A stretch of DNA of 10,386 bases from an uncultured Cryomorphaceae bacterium (GTDB lineage: Bacteria > Bacteroidota > Bacteroidia > Flavobacteriales > Schleiferiaceae), in contig CALCFH010000246.1 of the NCBI GenBank assembly GCA_937900215.1, forward strand, positions 1 through 10,386, written 5' to 3'. Shown here piece after piece: positions 1-6,683 of this stretch. The notes beneath the pieces were generated by a model. It saw only the letters and a program-made list of their open reading frames with translations, had not been told where the DNA came from and did no database searches. The stretch's first letter is position 1. Each line of letters opens with the position of its first letter. The position numbers and the translations under genes were made by a program.

Positions 1-589
1 TTAAACTAATGGCATCAAATGGGCCTTGAATGGCCGCTCTACTGCTTCCTTCGTACCAAGAACCGCCAAAACTAAAACTCCAAGCCTCATTTAGGGCAAG
101 AGTTGCAAAAATTCCACCCAAAAATCCGAAAGTATTGGATTGTTCTATTTGCGCTTGGGTTGAAATGGCCTTGTACTCATTTCCAAACAATAAAATGGCT
201 CTACCCAAATTGTCTTGATTGACTTTATAAGTAGAATTAATGGCGTAAAACGCACCTATTTTGGGTTGAATAGACCAACTATCATTGATGGAAAGATGCG
301 CTCCCAATTGAAGTGGGACAACAAAGCTGTTGAAGGGTTGAGTGATGGATTCATGGAAGGGATATTCGCTATCTAAAACAGATAATCCGCCCATTCTATA
401 CCAAGTAATTCCCGATTCAAAACGCATGAATTTCCATTCGAAAAGACTTCCTCTTAGGCTAATGGGCGGAACCGCCACAGCCATTGGGGCATCTACTGGT
501 ACAAAAACGGAAGTCCCAAAAGCTACCAATTGCGCTTTAACACTTAGGCCTGAGAAGGCCATCAATATACATAAAAGGACTACTCTCAA
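1..589 (-). CDS. Probable outer-membrane beta-barrel protein, 3' end beyond window
   Basis: The reading frame stays open for 196 residues and runs off the left edge, so the C-terminus is missing. I place the start at a TTG (589-587) that overlaps the TGA stop of the upstream SPOR gene as TTGA. An in-frame TAA lies a short way upstream with no ATG between. The next ATG (residue 10) would leave too little signal peptide. From the TTG, residues 1-19 form a signal peptide (Arg2, hydrophobic core, cleavage after VKA before Gln20). The mature part is rich in alternating hydrophobic and polar stretches with many Gly, Trp, Tyr and Phe, for example around residues 50-66 and 165-185, as in outer-membrane beta-barrels. 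I do not recognise a family. It is the fifth gene of the cobalamin-riboswitch string, so a B12-linked envelope role is possible but only inferred. Confidence 0.7.
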   Translation of the reverse strand, partial: MRVVLLCILMAFSGLSVKAQLVAFGTSVFVPVDAPMAVAVPPISLRGSLFEWKFMRFESGITWYRMGGLSVLDSEYPFHESITQPFNSFVVPLQLGAHLSINDSWSIQPKIGAFYAINSTYKVNQDNLGRAILLFGNEYKAISTQAQIEQSNTFGFLGGIFATLALNEAWSFSFGGSWYEGSSRAAIQGPFDAISL

Positions 590-1167
590 AGGTTTCTCGA
601 TTCTTCTATCGTTACTTTTTTACCATTTACGTAGGCCAACAGAAAGGCATCTCTTATGCCCAGTTTGCGCACTCCATCTAAAAATCCAACAGCTTGATCT
701 ACATCTTGAAAAGCGCCCAATGTGTATTTGTAGAGCCCTTCCATTTCGCTCTGTCTGAAGTTAAACATTCCTTCTTTATACAAGCTAAGGTCTACCTTCT
801 GGTAGGCACCAATTTGTACGAAGTACCATTTGCCCGTGCTGAAATCTATCTCGGCAGTATTGCCTTCTGCCTTCGGCATTTGATCCAGAAGGTTATACAA
901 ACTATCTACTTGCGTTTGAAGCTTGAGTTCTACTTCTGTGGCTTTCGGAAATAGTACCAATTGTTGCTTATAATAAAACCAGCCTGCAGTACCTAAAACT
1001 CCAAGAAACAGTATCAGAAGAATAATCAATCCAGTTTGGCTTGACTTCTTTGCATTCTTTTCTGACTTTATTTGCTTTTCAAGTTGAATATTCTTCGACT
1101 CAAAATCCAATACTTTCGATTCTAGTTCATCAATGGCTGCCTTTGCTTCGGGCGGGATATAGGACAT
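586..1167 (-). CDS. Single-pass membrane protein with C-terminal SPOR-like domain
   Basis: The protein has 193 residues. Residues 7-45 are charged and heptad-like (probable coiled coil) and lie before one strong transmembrane segment at about 46-66. Lysines precede that segment, which suggests a cytoplasmic N-terminus and a periplasmic C-terminus. Residues 114-189 resemble the SPOR-like repeat found in many Bacteroidota proteins: a first half with WYFVQIGAY, a second with YKYTLGAFQDVDQA, then GIRDAFLLAYVNGKKV. SPOR domains usually bind peptidoglycan glycan strands lacking stem peptides, but I cannot tell whether this copy does. The gene starts 12 bases after the CobT-like gene and its stop overlaps the TTG start of the next gene, so it is almost certainly cotranscribed. 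Its link with cobalamin is unexplained; it might tie the envelope proteins of this operon to the cell wall. Confidence 0.85.
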   Translation of the reverse strand: MSYIPPEAKAAIDELESKVLDFESKNIQLEKQIKSEKNAKKSSQTGLIILLILFLGVLGTAGWFYYKQQLVLFPKATEVELKLQTQVDSLYNLLDQMPKAEGNTAEIDFSTGKWYFVQIGAYQKVDLSLYKEGMFNFRQSEMEGLYKYTLGAFQDVDQAVGFLDGVRKLGIRDAFLLAYVNGKKVTIEESRNL

Positions 1168-1179
1168 CTTAAATGGGTG

Positions 1180-2151
1180 TTATTTAGTATTTGATTGAAT
1201 GAGGAAGTGGTTTAAATGTTCCAAGGCCAAGATATATTGAATGTTTGAAACCTTGTGTGAAGAAATAGAGAAGGCAGACGGACCACTAAAGGCCTCTTTG
1301 TTCTCTTCTTTCCAATCGCTGGGCGCTTCGTACAAATGTGTAACAAAATGAGAGCTTCCCTTTTGAATGACCTCAGCTAAGTACGAAATAGCATATCCAG
1401 TTAATCCGCCAACCAAACAAAATCGAGATTCTTGGGCCATTCCGCAGACCAAACCTACCGCAAAGGCCAGATCATAACCGCCATAGAACGTCAAACTGGT
1501 TATCGGATCAAAGCTCATAGGGTGCCTACGAAAGGATTTATCTGCAACATAAACCACAGACTCGAGAAGATCTGGATGAATGAGATTCTGCAATGAAACG
1601 GTTAGAGAAACACCAGCGTGAATATATAGTTGGATGGCAGCATGAACACAAGAAACCGGATTAAGCAATTGAATGGCAGTCCAGAAAGAGCCCAGATTCA
1701 CCTCTTCCTTAGCCTGTTGAAGGCCAGTATCAAATGCATCCTGAAATTCAGAACTTGTAATTGCAGGTCGGAAGTACATATTCTTGCTTCCTTGTCCAAC
1801 CGAGCGATCTATAATTGAGTGGGTATTTAACCAATAATCTACTTTTGATTCAATTCTATCCACACAACCAATGTTGAAGAAATATTCATGAAGAGCTATT
1901 TCTTTTTGAAATCTTTTGGCAGGCGATTGAAATCGTATTTCATCCAACAAACTCGATTGTATATCCCACTTTAACCAATCCCACTGTATAGCATGGTCTG
2001 TTAAAACCTTATAATGTGCCGTGCGGCTCGGAAAGCGTGGTTGCTGGAGGTACAAATTAGAAGCCCATTGCATCTGATCACTCAATGAAAGACTCTCGGA
2101 AGATTTCTTTCCAACCAAACGCTTTAGATCAATGTGGCTTTCTTCGTTCAT
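1180..2151 (-). CDS. Divergent CobT-like protein (nicotinate-nucleotide:dimethylbenzimidazole phosphoribosyltransferase family)
   Basis: The protein has 323 residues, slightly shorter than typical CobT (about 350). CobT makes alpha-ribazole phosphate for the lower ligand of cobalamin. Motifs fall in CobT order: an SLG.LE-like stretch at 20-26, TDHAI at 51-55 where CobT has ADHGV, GQGSKN at 119-124 where CobT has RG(S/T)GN, followed by a PAIT stretch like the PAMS of CobT. Then DP...L..YGGYDLAFAVGLVCGMA at 215-239 and a GGL.GYA segment at 248-254 match the DP...L...GG.D...AG..LGAA and DGF.S.AA motifs. The usual GE.G..NTT motif is absent: the matching region around 150-160 reads VNLGSFWTAI. The loop normally holding the catalytic Glu (AEKG/AEPG) is replaced by WKEEN near 280-284. 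Its ATG overlaps the preceding stop as ATGA. The family assignment is from motif order by eye. Enzyme activity is doubtful; base or alpha-ribazole binding is an alternative. Confidence 0.7.
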   Translation of the reverse strand: MNEESHIDLKRLVGKKSSESLSLSDQMQWASNLYLQQPRFPSRTAHYKVLTDHAIQWDWLKWDIQSSLLDEIRFQSPAKRFQKEIALHEYFFNIGCVDRIESKVDYWLNTHSIIDRSVGQGSKNMYFRPAITSSEFQDAFDTGLQQAKEEVNLGSFWTAIQLLNPVSCVHAAIQLYIHAGVSLTVSLQNLIHPDLLESVVYVADKSFRRHPMSFDPITSLTFYGGYDLAFAVGLVCGMAQESRFCLVGGLTGYAISYLAEVIQKGSSHFVTHLYEAPSDWKEENKEAFSGPSAFSISSHKVSNIQYILALEHLNHFLIQSNTK

Positions 2152-3200
2152 CTAAAAATATAATCCGTTGGGATTAATCCCACTTCTATACTGTCAATTA
2201 GGGTATTATTGGCGCTTAAGCGTATTACCCATCCTGACTCAGCGAAAGATAATGGATTTCCTGCGATAATATTTGAACGAATAGGATCCCAATCTAAACT
2301 ATAGTATCCGCCTGCTTTTACTTTTTGAAAGTTGGATGGATTTGCAATTGGGCAGCTGTATATACTTCCTCCATACGTATTGCTCAAGAAATACAAGCTC
2401 GCATTGTTTGCGTTGTAAATAAGATCGGCTGGATGGCCAATGCTTAGAGGGATCTCAACATTTCTTAGAATCTCCAAGGTATTGGGATTTAACTCTAAAA
2501 GTCTGCCAGGGGTGTCTTTGGATGGATCCATCCAATCTGAAAAACCCGAACACAATACCCACAACGAGCTCGGAGTAATTCGTGCTGAATTTGGTACATC
2601 CCCAACCGTTAAGTTCTGCTTTAAACTCAAATCGGATCGATTAATAACCGTAAGGGTAGAGTCTAATCCAAATCCACCTGTATTCATTATCAATATATTA
2701 TCGTTTAAAACAACCATTTTCTCTGGGCCAGATCCCGTACTCACCGAATCGATGATAGTGTTGCCAGTGGAGGAAAGAATGTACATCTTATTGGTTCCCC
2801 AATCGCTTACTCCAATGCGATTATTACCCAAATCTGCAACGGCTCTAGGTGAGCTAAATCCACTTACAGTAGCTGTGCTTGTCCAATCAAAAACACTGGC
2901 TACTTCTACTTTTGCAGAAAGATTAGACACTATATAATACTGATTCCCTATAATTTCAAAATCGTTTAAGATGGCACCTGCTGGAAATCCGTTTCTACTA
3001 AAAAAAACATCTTTAAAAACGGTGTTTGTGCTTAAGTCTATTTGAGAAATGCTTCCACTTCCTGCAGAAAAGGGCCCTTCATTCAAGACATAAATAGAGG
3101 GGTTGGCTTGGCTTACCGGCTTCGGATTATCATCGTCGTCGCAGCCAAAAGAGAAAAGAACCAGGGCCGAAATAAAAAGAGCATTGCATTTTGTCATCAT
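2148..3200 (-). CDS. Surface lipoprotein beta-propeller, BtuG/DUF5074-like, probable corrinoid-binding partner of BtuB
   Basis: The protein has 350 residues. Residues 1-19 form a lipoprotein signal ending LFSFG before Cys20; the lipobox is slightly atypical, with Ser at -3. Cys20 is followed by four Asp and an Asn, an acidic run like the lipoprotein export signal that sends Bacteroidota lipoproteins to the cell surface. The mature part opens with SIYVLNEG (35-42), a hallmark of DUF5074/YncE-like propellers. It then shows repeated short beta-rich units (I..ID..TNTV, MYILSS, LTVINRSDL, LLELNPNTLEI). In Bacteroides, BtuG proteins of this type cap BtuB and bind B12 extremely tightly. The position here, directly after a BtuB-type receptor under a cobalamin riboswitch and overlapping it as ATGA, supports that role. 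Two adjacent ATG codons could serve as start. Function is inferred from architecture and context. Confidence 0.85.
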   Translation of the reverse strand: MMTKCNALFISALVLFSFGCDDDDNPKPVSQANPSIYVLNEGPFSAGSGSISQIDLSTNTVFKDVFFSRNGFPAGAILNDFEIIGNQYYIVSNLSAKVEVASVFDWTSTATVSGFSSPRAVADLGNNRIGVSDWGTNKMYILSSTGNTIIDSVSTGSGPEKMVVLNDNILIMNTGGFGLDSTLTVINRSDLSLKQNLTVGDVPNSARITPSSLWVLCSGFSDWMDPSKDTPGRLLELNPNTLEILRNVEIPLSIGHPADLIYNANNASLYFLSNTYGGSIYSCPIANPSNFQKVKAGGYYSLDWDPIRSNIIAGNPLSFAESGWVIRLSANNTLIDSIEVGLIPTDYIFR

Positions 3201-5038
3201 GACATTGTTAGGGTTAATTTGATCTGAAAGCTTCTGCCCGGCATGGGCATAAAAGGTCGAAAGGCATAGGCTTCATTGCCTAAATTCTGAATTAGAAAAG
3301 AAAGCTGGTAAGGAAATCTCTTGAATGCATTTCTATAGTGTATTTGAAGATCGTATACATTCAATCCGCTTAGTTGATCAAGAGGACCGGCTTCTTTCAC
3401 ATTCGACCAATCTGAGCTAATTTGATTTTGAAGACCCAAGCTCCATTTTTGATACTGAAGGCTTGCTGTGGCTCTAAAGCGATGGACTGGAATGCCAGGT
3501 GCCAGAAAGGATTTATTTTCCTCAAGGTATTCACTCCAAGTGTATTGGTAAGCTGGTCTAATTTGCCAAGACCATTTTTTAAATTCTTGTTTAAAACCCA
3601 TGGCCAACTCTAATCCATGAGAGCGCATGAACTCTGTATTTACAGGAACCCAGAAATTCTGGTTGGTAGGAAGCCACCGAATGAGATCCTTCATTTCTTG
3701 CTGATAAACGAGTACTTCTGGAAGAAAGCGCAGCCTCCTCCTACTCCATTCTGCATTCCAAGCCAACTCGAGCATATGACCTTGTTCTGGATTGAGAGTT
3801 GGATTTCCCCCTGGAGACCAGAACAAATCATTTAAGCTAGGTCTTCTGTTGGTCATAGAATAGCTCAATCTAAAACGTTGAGTACTTCTATAGCGGTATT
3901 GGATGTGGGTGTGAAAAGACGGAAGAGGTTTACCATCTGAAGCTACATCATGCCTTAGGCCAATGGAAACGGGTACATTCTGCAAGGGTCTGAATTGCGT
4001 ATTCACAAAAAATGCAGCCTGATTTCTTTGTCCTGTTTTGCTCAATCCCCATGCGAAAGAATGCGCCAAAAAAGCACCGGCTTTCCATTGCATCCTACTT
4101 CCCGCTTTTTGCCATTCAGGCATGAGTTGAACCGTATGGGAAGCATTGAAATCAAAAATAGAATTGCGCTGATGAACATAATCACTGGCTTCGTAGAACC
4201 AAGCCGATTTTAATTGGAACCGAGAAGATTTTTTCCAAGAGAATACTTGGCGAATAGCCATATCGGTTTGCTGCTGTCCTTGAGGATTACTCACCAAAAT
4301 GTTGGATGGAATGCCAATGTCATTCTGTTGAATCCAAAAAGAATATTCGAACTGATTTTTTTTGGATGGAGTAAATCGAAGGGTATAGAGCAGGCCTTCT
4401 TGCTCATAGGCAGCTCCTTCTCTAAGCTTTTCATTTCCTCTTGGGTCTAGGTAAGCGAAATTATTTTCCGCCTTAGAGCTGAAAATACGCACCTCAGAAA
4501 AGAAAGCGTTGTGGCGAAATCCTCCATGCGCCCATATCTCTGCTTGCTGAAAACTTCCAAGGCCTAAACCGATCCGAATAAAAGGGCTGCTATCGTTCTT
4601 TGAGAAGTTGCTTAAATCTACAATACCGCCTGCGGCAGTGCCAGCTAAAGCGCCTTCGTTTCCTCCTGTTATAAATTGAACTTGATCAAAAAGAAAAGAC
4701 GGAATGGCATTTAAGTCGGATAAACCCAAAGCAGGCGATTGCATTGGCATTCCGTTAAACTGAACTTGAGTGTGACTTCCTGGTAATCCCCTAAAGGAAA
4801 CGGATGCATATTGTCCTGGGAGATCTGTGCGAATCCATAGAGGAGTGAATGCTTGAAGTTGGTTTCCCAAAACAGGCGATTTGACTTTAGAAATATCCAA
4901 AGTGTCGCTGTAGCGAATTTCATTTCCGCCCTGCAATGAAAGTCGATCTGCCCAAACAGCAACTTCATTCAACCATTGTCCTTCCAAGCGACCAAAACTG
5001 CAAAGCAGCAGGACGGCAAGGATTCGATCCTTTTTCAT
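3197..5038 (-). CDS. btuB: TonB-dependent cobalamin receptor, BtuB type
   Basis: The protein has 613 residues, nearly the length of E. coli BtuB. Residues 1-20 are a signal peptide (MKKDR start, hydrophobic core). A TonB-box-like LNEVAVWADR lies at 23-32, so there is no N-terminal carboxypeptidase-like extension as in SusC proteins. The plug spans about 45-145 and includes the usual VSFRGLPGSHTQVQFNGMPM segment (80-99) and the FITGGNEGALAGTAAGGIVDL end. The remainder is a 22-strand-type barrel ending MPMPGRSFQIKLTLTMS, close to the PMPGRSF...L terminus common in BtuB-like receptors but lacking the usual final aromatic residue. It would import corrinoids across the outer membrane using TonB energy. 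Substrate assignment rests on the cobalamin riboswitch immediately upstream and the BtuG-like neighbour. No inner-membrane BtuCDF genes are visible in the window. Confidence 0.93.
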   Translation of the reverse strand: MKKDRILAVLLLCSFGRLEGQWLNEVAVWADRLSLQGGNEIRYSDTLDISKVKSPVLGNQLQAFTPLWIRTDLPGQYASVSFRGLPGSHTQVQFNGMPMQSPALGLSDLNAIPSFLFDQVQFITGGNEGALAGTAAGGIVDLSNFSKNDSSPFIRIGLGLGSFQQAEIWAHGGFRHNAFFSEVRIFSSKAENNFAYLDPRGNEKLREGAAYEQEGLLYTLRFTPSKKNQFEYSFWIQQNDIGIPSNILVSNPQGQQQTDMAIRQVFSWKKSSRFQLKSAWFYEASDYVHQRNSIFDFNASHTVQLMPEWQKAGSRMQWKAGAFLAHSFAWGLSKTGQRNQAAFFVNTQFRPLQNVPVSIGLRHDVASDGKPLPSFHTHIQYRYRSTQRFRLSYSMTNRRPSLNDLFWSPGGNPTLNPEQGHMLELAWNAEWSRRRLRFLPEVLVYQQEMKDLIRWLPTNQNFWVPVNTEFMRSHGLELAMGFKQEFKKWSWQIRPAYQYTWSEYLEENKSFLAPGIPVHRFRATASLQYQKWSLGLQNQISSDWSNVKEAGPLDQLSGLNVYDLQIHYRNAFKRFPYQLSFLIQNLGNEAYAFRPFMPMPGRSFQIKLTLTMS

Positions 5039-5050
5039 TCTTTAGTGTTG

Positions 5051-5070
5051 CTCTTTTGGTCCCGAAAGAG
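5051..5070 (-). promoter_or_regulatory. Expression-platform hairpin between riboswitch and btuB
   Basis: On the minus strand, CTCTTT (5070-5065) pairs with AAAGAG (5056-5051) around an eight-base loop CGGGACCA. The loop's ACCA, plus the first stem A, is complementary to UUGGU in the riboswitch P5 loop (5135-5131), as expected for the L5-L13 kissing interaction of cobalamin riboswitches. The hairpin ends 12 bases before the btuB ATG and has no following U-tract, so control of translation initiation fits better than transcription termination. The AAAGAG arm is also the only purine-rich stretch that could serve as a weak ribosome binding site. Confidence 0.6.
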
Positions 5071-5087
5071 GGTTAGTGCACAAATTT

Positions 5088-5231
5088 GAAGGCAGGTCTT
5101 CTGACTCATCGCATCTAATTCGCCTTCCCAACCAAGTCAGTGGCATATTGAATTAGAACAAACGATTTACAGCTGCGGGCACAGTCTCCGACTCACACGG
5201 AATTCCCTATTCATTGCTTGCGCAAACCTTC
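5088..5231 (-). promoter_or_regulatory. Cobalamin riboswitch
   Basis: The minus strand carries the conserved core in order. GAAGGU (5231-5226) can form P1 with GCCUUC (5093-5088), using one G-U pair. Between them are GGGAAUUCCGUGUGAGUCGG, the GCCCGCAGCUGUAA stretch (5180-5167), the B12 box GCCACUG (5144-5138), GGGAAGGC, GAUGAGUCAGAAGACC and CCUGCC. These match the cobalamin riboswitch family (Rfam RF00174) closely. It lies about 50 bases before the start of the BtuB-type receptor. Such riboswitches normally repress uptake genes when adenosyl- or methylcobalamin is plentiful. I cannot assign the ligand subclass with certainty. Confidence 0.95.
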
Positions 5232-5235
5232 GAGC

Positions 5236-5243
5236 CAAAAGTA
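5236..5243 (-). promoter_or_regulatory. Bacteroidota-type -7 promoter element for the riboswitch-btuB operon
   Basis: The minus strand reads TACTTTTG, an exact match to the Bacteroidota primary-sigma -7 consensus TAnnTTTG. Transcription would begin about 5-8 bases downstream, right at or just before the first P1 strand of the riboswitch. That is the spacing expected of a riboswitch leader. I see no clear -33 TTG at the usual distance; the nearest candidate is a TTC about 22 bases upstream. Confidence 0.6.
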
Positions 5244-5302
5244 GACGAATTAATTCAAATCTCGAGAACCATTCCACTGCCACTCTGTTAAGTAAATCAA
5301 TC

Positions 5303-5440
5303 ATGAAGAAGCCCCTTCCCGAAAAAATTTGCCTCGTATGCCAACGGCCCTTTTCATGGAGAAAGAAGTGGGAGAAGAATTGGGACAGTGTTTTGTATTG
5401 TAGCGATGGATGTAGAAAGCGTAAAAACGGACTAGGTTGA
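5303..5440 (+). CDS. DUF2256 small zinc-binding-type protein
   Basis: This is a 45-residue protein. The pattern C10-x-x-C13, RPFSWRKKW (16-23), W27-D and YCSDGCR (32-38) with C33 and C37 is the DUF2256 signature (C..C...F.WRKKW...W..V.YCS..CR). The four cysteines probably hold a zinc ion. The function of the family is unknown, but it is frequently found beside cryptochrome/photolyase genes, as here. Its stop TGA overlaps the TTG start of the DASH gene, which indicates translational coupling. No Shine-Dalgarno is visible. I could not identify a promoter with confidence in the space between this gene and the divergent riboswitch operon. Confidence 0.92.
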   Translation: MKKPLPEKICLVCQRPFSWRKKWEKNWDSVLYCSDGCRKRKNGLG

Positions 5441-6672
5441 AAATAGTACTCTGGTTCAGGCGAGATCTGAGAATACACGATCAGATATTAATTGAAGAAG
5501 CCAATAAATCTGATGCGGAGTTTTTAGGCTTTGCTCAGGCAGAGCTAGACGCAGTTTTTCAAAATACCAGCGAAGTGCGCTGGGGAGAAAGAAAAAAGCA
5601 ATTCTACCTTGAGTCCGTTGCAGATATAAAAGGTCAATTTGAACGCAAAGGCATTCCCTTTTGGTTCTCCGACCTACCATTGATTAAAGCGCTTGCAGAA
5701 TTAGAAAAAACATTTTGTTTTGACGAAATCTGGTGTCAGAACACAGCCGGATGGGAGGAGCAAGAGGAATTGTCATGGGTGGCAAAAAAATACAAACTGC
5801 ACAGATTTGAATCGCAGAGCTTATACCAATTAGAAGATCTACCCTTTGAGTTAAAATCCCTTCCCCTCGTCTTCACAGAATTCCGAAAAAAAGTGGAAAG
5901 GTATAGTACTGTTAAAAAAAGCTGTTCTTCGGAAATCTGCTTTAGGGGAGCTGAAAACGCAATTACTCCAGCACTGCCAGCCCATCCAACTTTAGCACAG
6001 CATCCAAATTCGGCTTTTCCATTTTCTGGCGGAGAGCAATCGGCCTTGAATCGAATGGAAGAATGGATTTGGAAAGGAAATCACATTGCCAAGTATAAGG
6101 AAACGCGCAATGAATCAATCGGCACGGAATATTCTTCAAAATTTAGCTCCTATTTGGCATGGGGCTGTCTTTCTCCTAGAGCCATCTTTTGGGAGATCAA
6201 AAAATACGAGCAAGAAGTAGTGGCAAACGAAAGTACCTATTGGCTGTATTTCGAGCTGTTATGGCGTGATTTCTTTCATTTTACTTGTCGCAAAGACAAC
6301 CGAGCTTTTTTTAAATCGATGCCGAGTAATTTATTTAAAGAGCCAGAAGCTTTTAAAGCCTGGAAGGAAGGAAAAACTGAAAATGCATTCATTAATGCAC
6401 ACATGATAGAGTTAGCCGCAACGGGCTTCATGAGCAATAGAGGAAGGCAAAATGTAGCATCGTATTTAATTCATCATTTAAAACTAGATTGGTGGTTGGG
6501 AGCCCAGCATTTTGAAAGAGAATTAATTGATTATGAAGCTGCGAATAATTATGGCAATTGGACCTATCTAGCAGGCGTGGGCAACGACCCAAGAAAAGAC
6601 AGAATATTTAACCCCGAATTACAAAAGCAACGATACGATCCACAGGGTAAATACGTTGCATTATGGACTTGA
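5437..6672 (+). CDS. DASH-family cryptochrome/photolyase
   Basis: The protein has 411 residues and is a flavoprotein of the DNA photolyase/cryptochrome superfamily. DASH members repair cyclobutane dimers in single-stranded or looped DNA under blue light and may also signal. The N-terminal Rossmann-like domain opens VLWFRRDLRIHD (4-15). The C-terminal FAD domain shows FPFSGGE (194-200), SSKFSSYLAWGCLSPR (233-248), YFELLWRDFF (271-280), TGFMSNRGRQNVASYL (329-344) and the DASH-specific AGVGNDPRKDRIFN (379-392). The start is TTG (5437), overlapping the DUF2256 stop; MKIVLWFRRDLR is the expected N-terminus and no ATG is available there. It is on the short side for DASH proteins but reaches the normal YDPQGKYVALW end. 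The next gene begins just after or slightly inside its 3' end. Confidence 0.93.
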   Translation: MKIVLWFRRDLRIHDQILIEEANKSDAEFLGFAQAELDAVFQNTSEVRWGERKKQFYLESVADIKGQFERKGIPFWFSDLPLIKALAELEKTFCFDEIWCQNTAGWEEQEELSWVAKKYKLHRFESQSLYQLEDLPFELKSLPLVFTEFRKKVERYSTVKKSCSSEICFRGAENAITPALPAHPTLAQHPNSAFPFSGGEQSALNRMEEWIWKGNHIAKYKETRNESIGTEYSSKFSSYLAWGCLSPRAIFWEIKKYEQEVVANESTYWLYFELLWRDFFHFTCRKDNRAFFKSMPSNLFKEPEAFKAWKEGKTENAFINAHMIELAATGFMSNRGRQNVASYLIHHLKLDWWLGAQHFERELIDYEAANNYGNWTYLAGVGNDPRKDRIFNPELQKQRYDPQGKYVALWT

Positions 6673-6683
6673 ATCAAACAACA

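Noticed and set aside
342..758. A 138-codon plus-strand open frame opposite the barrel and SPOR genes
   Set aside because: It is antisense to two genes with clear signal-peptide, transmembrane and SPOR features, and spans their junction. Its translation looks like random reverse coding.
2440..2937. A 165-codon plus-strand open frame within the lipoprotein gene
   Set aside because: It is wholly antisense to the BtuG-like propeller gene and has no domain signature.
3197..5038. SusC/SusD-type glycan uptake pair as an alternative for the receptor and lipoprotein
   Set aside because: The receptor lacks the SusC N-terminal extension, the lipoprotein is a propeller rather than a helical SusD, and the cobalamin riboswitch points to corrinoids.
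5167..5478. A 103-codon open frame on the minus strand crossing the DUF2256 gene and the riboswitch
   Set aside because: It covers the riboswitch core and lies antisense to a well-supported zinc-binding protein. Its translation has no recognisable domain or compositional sense.
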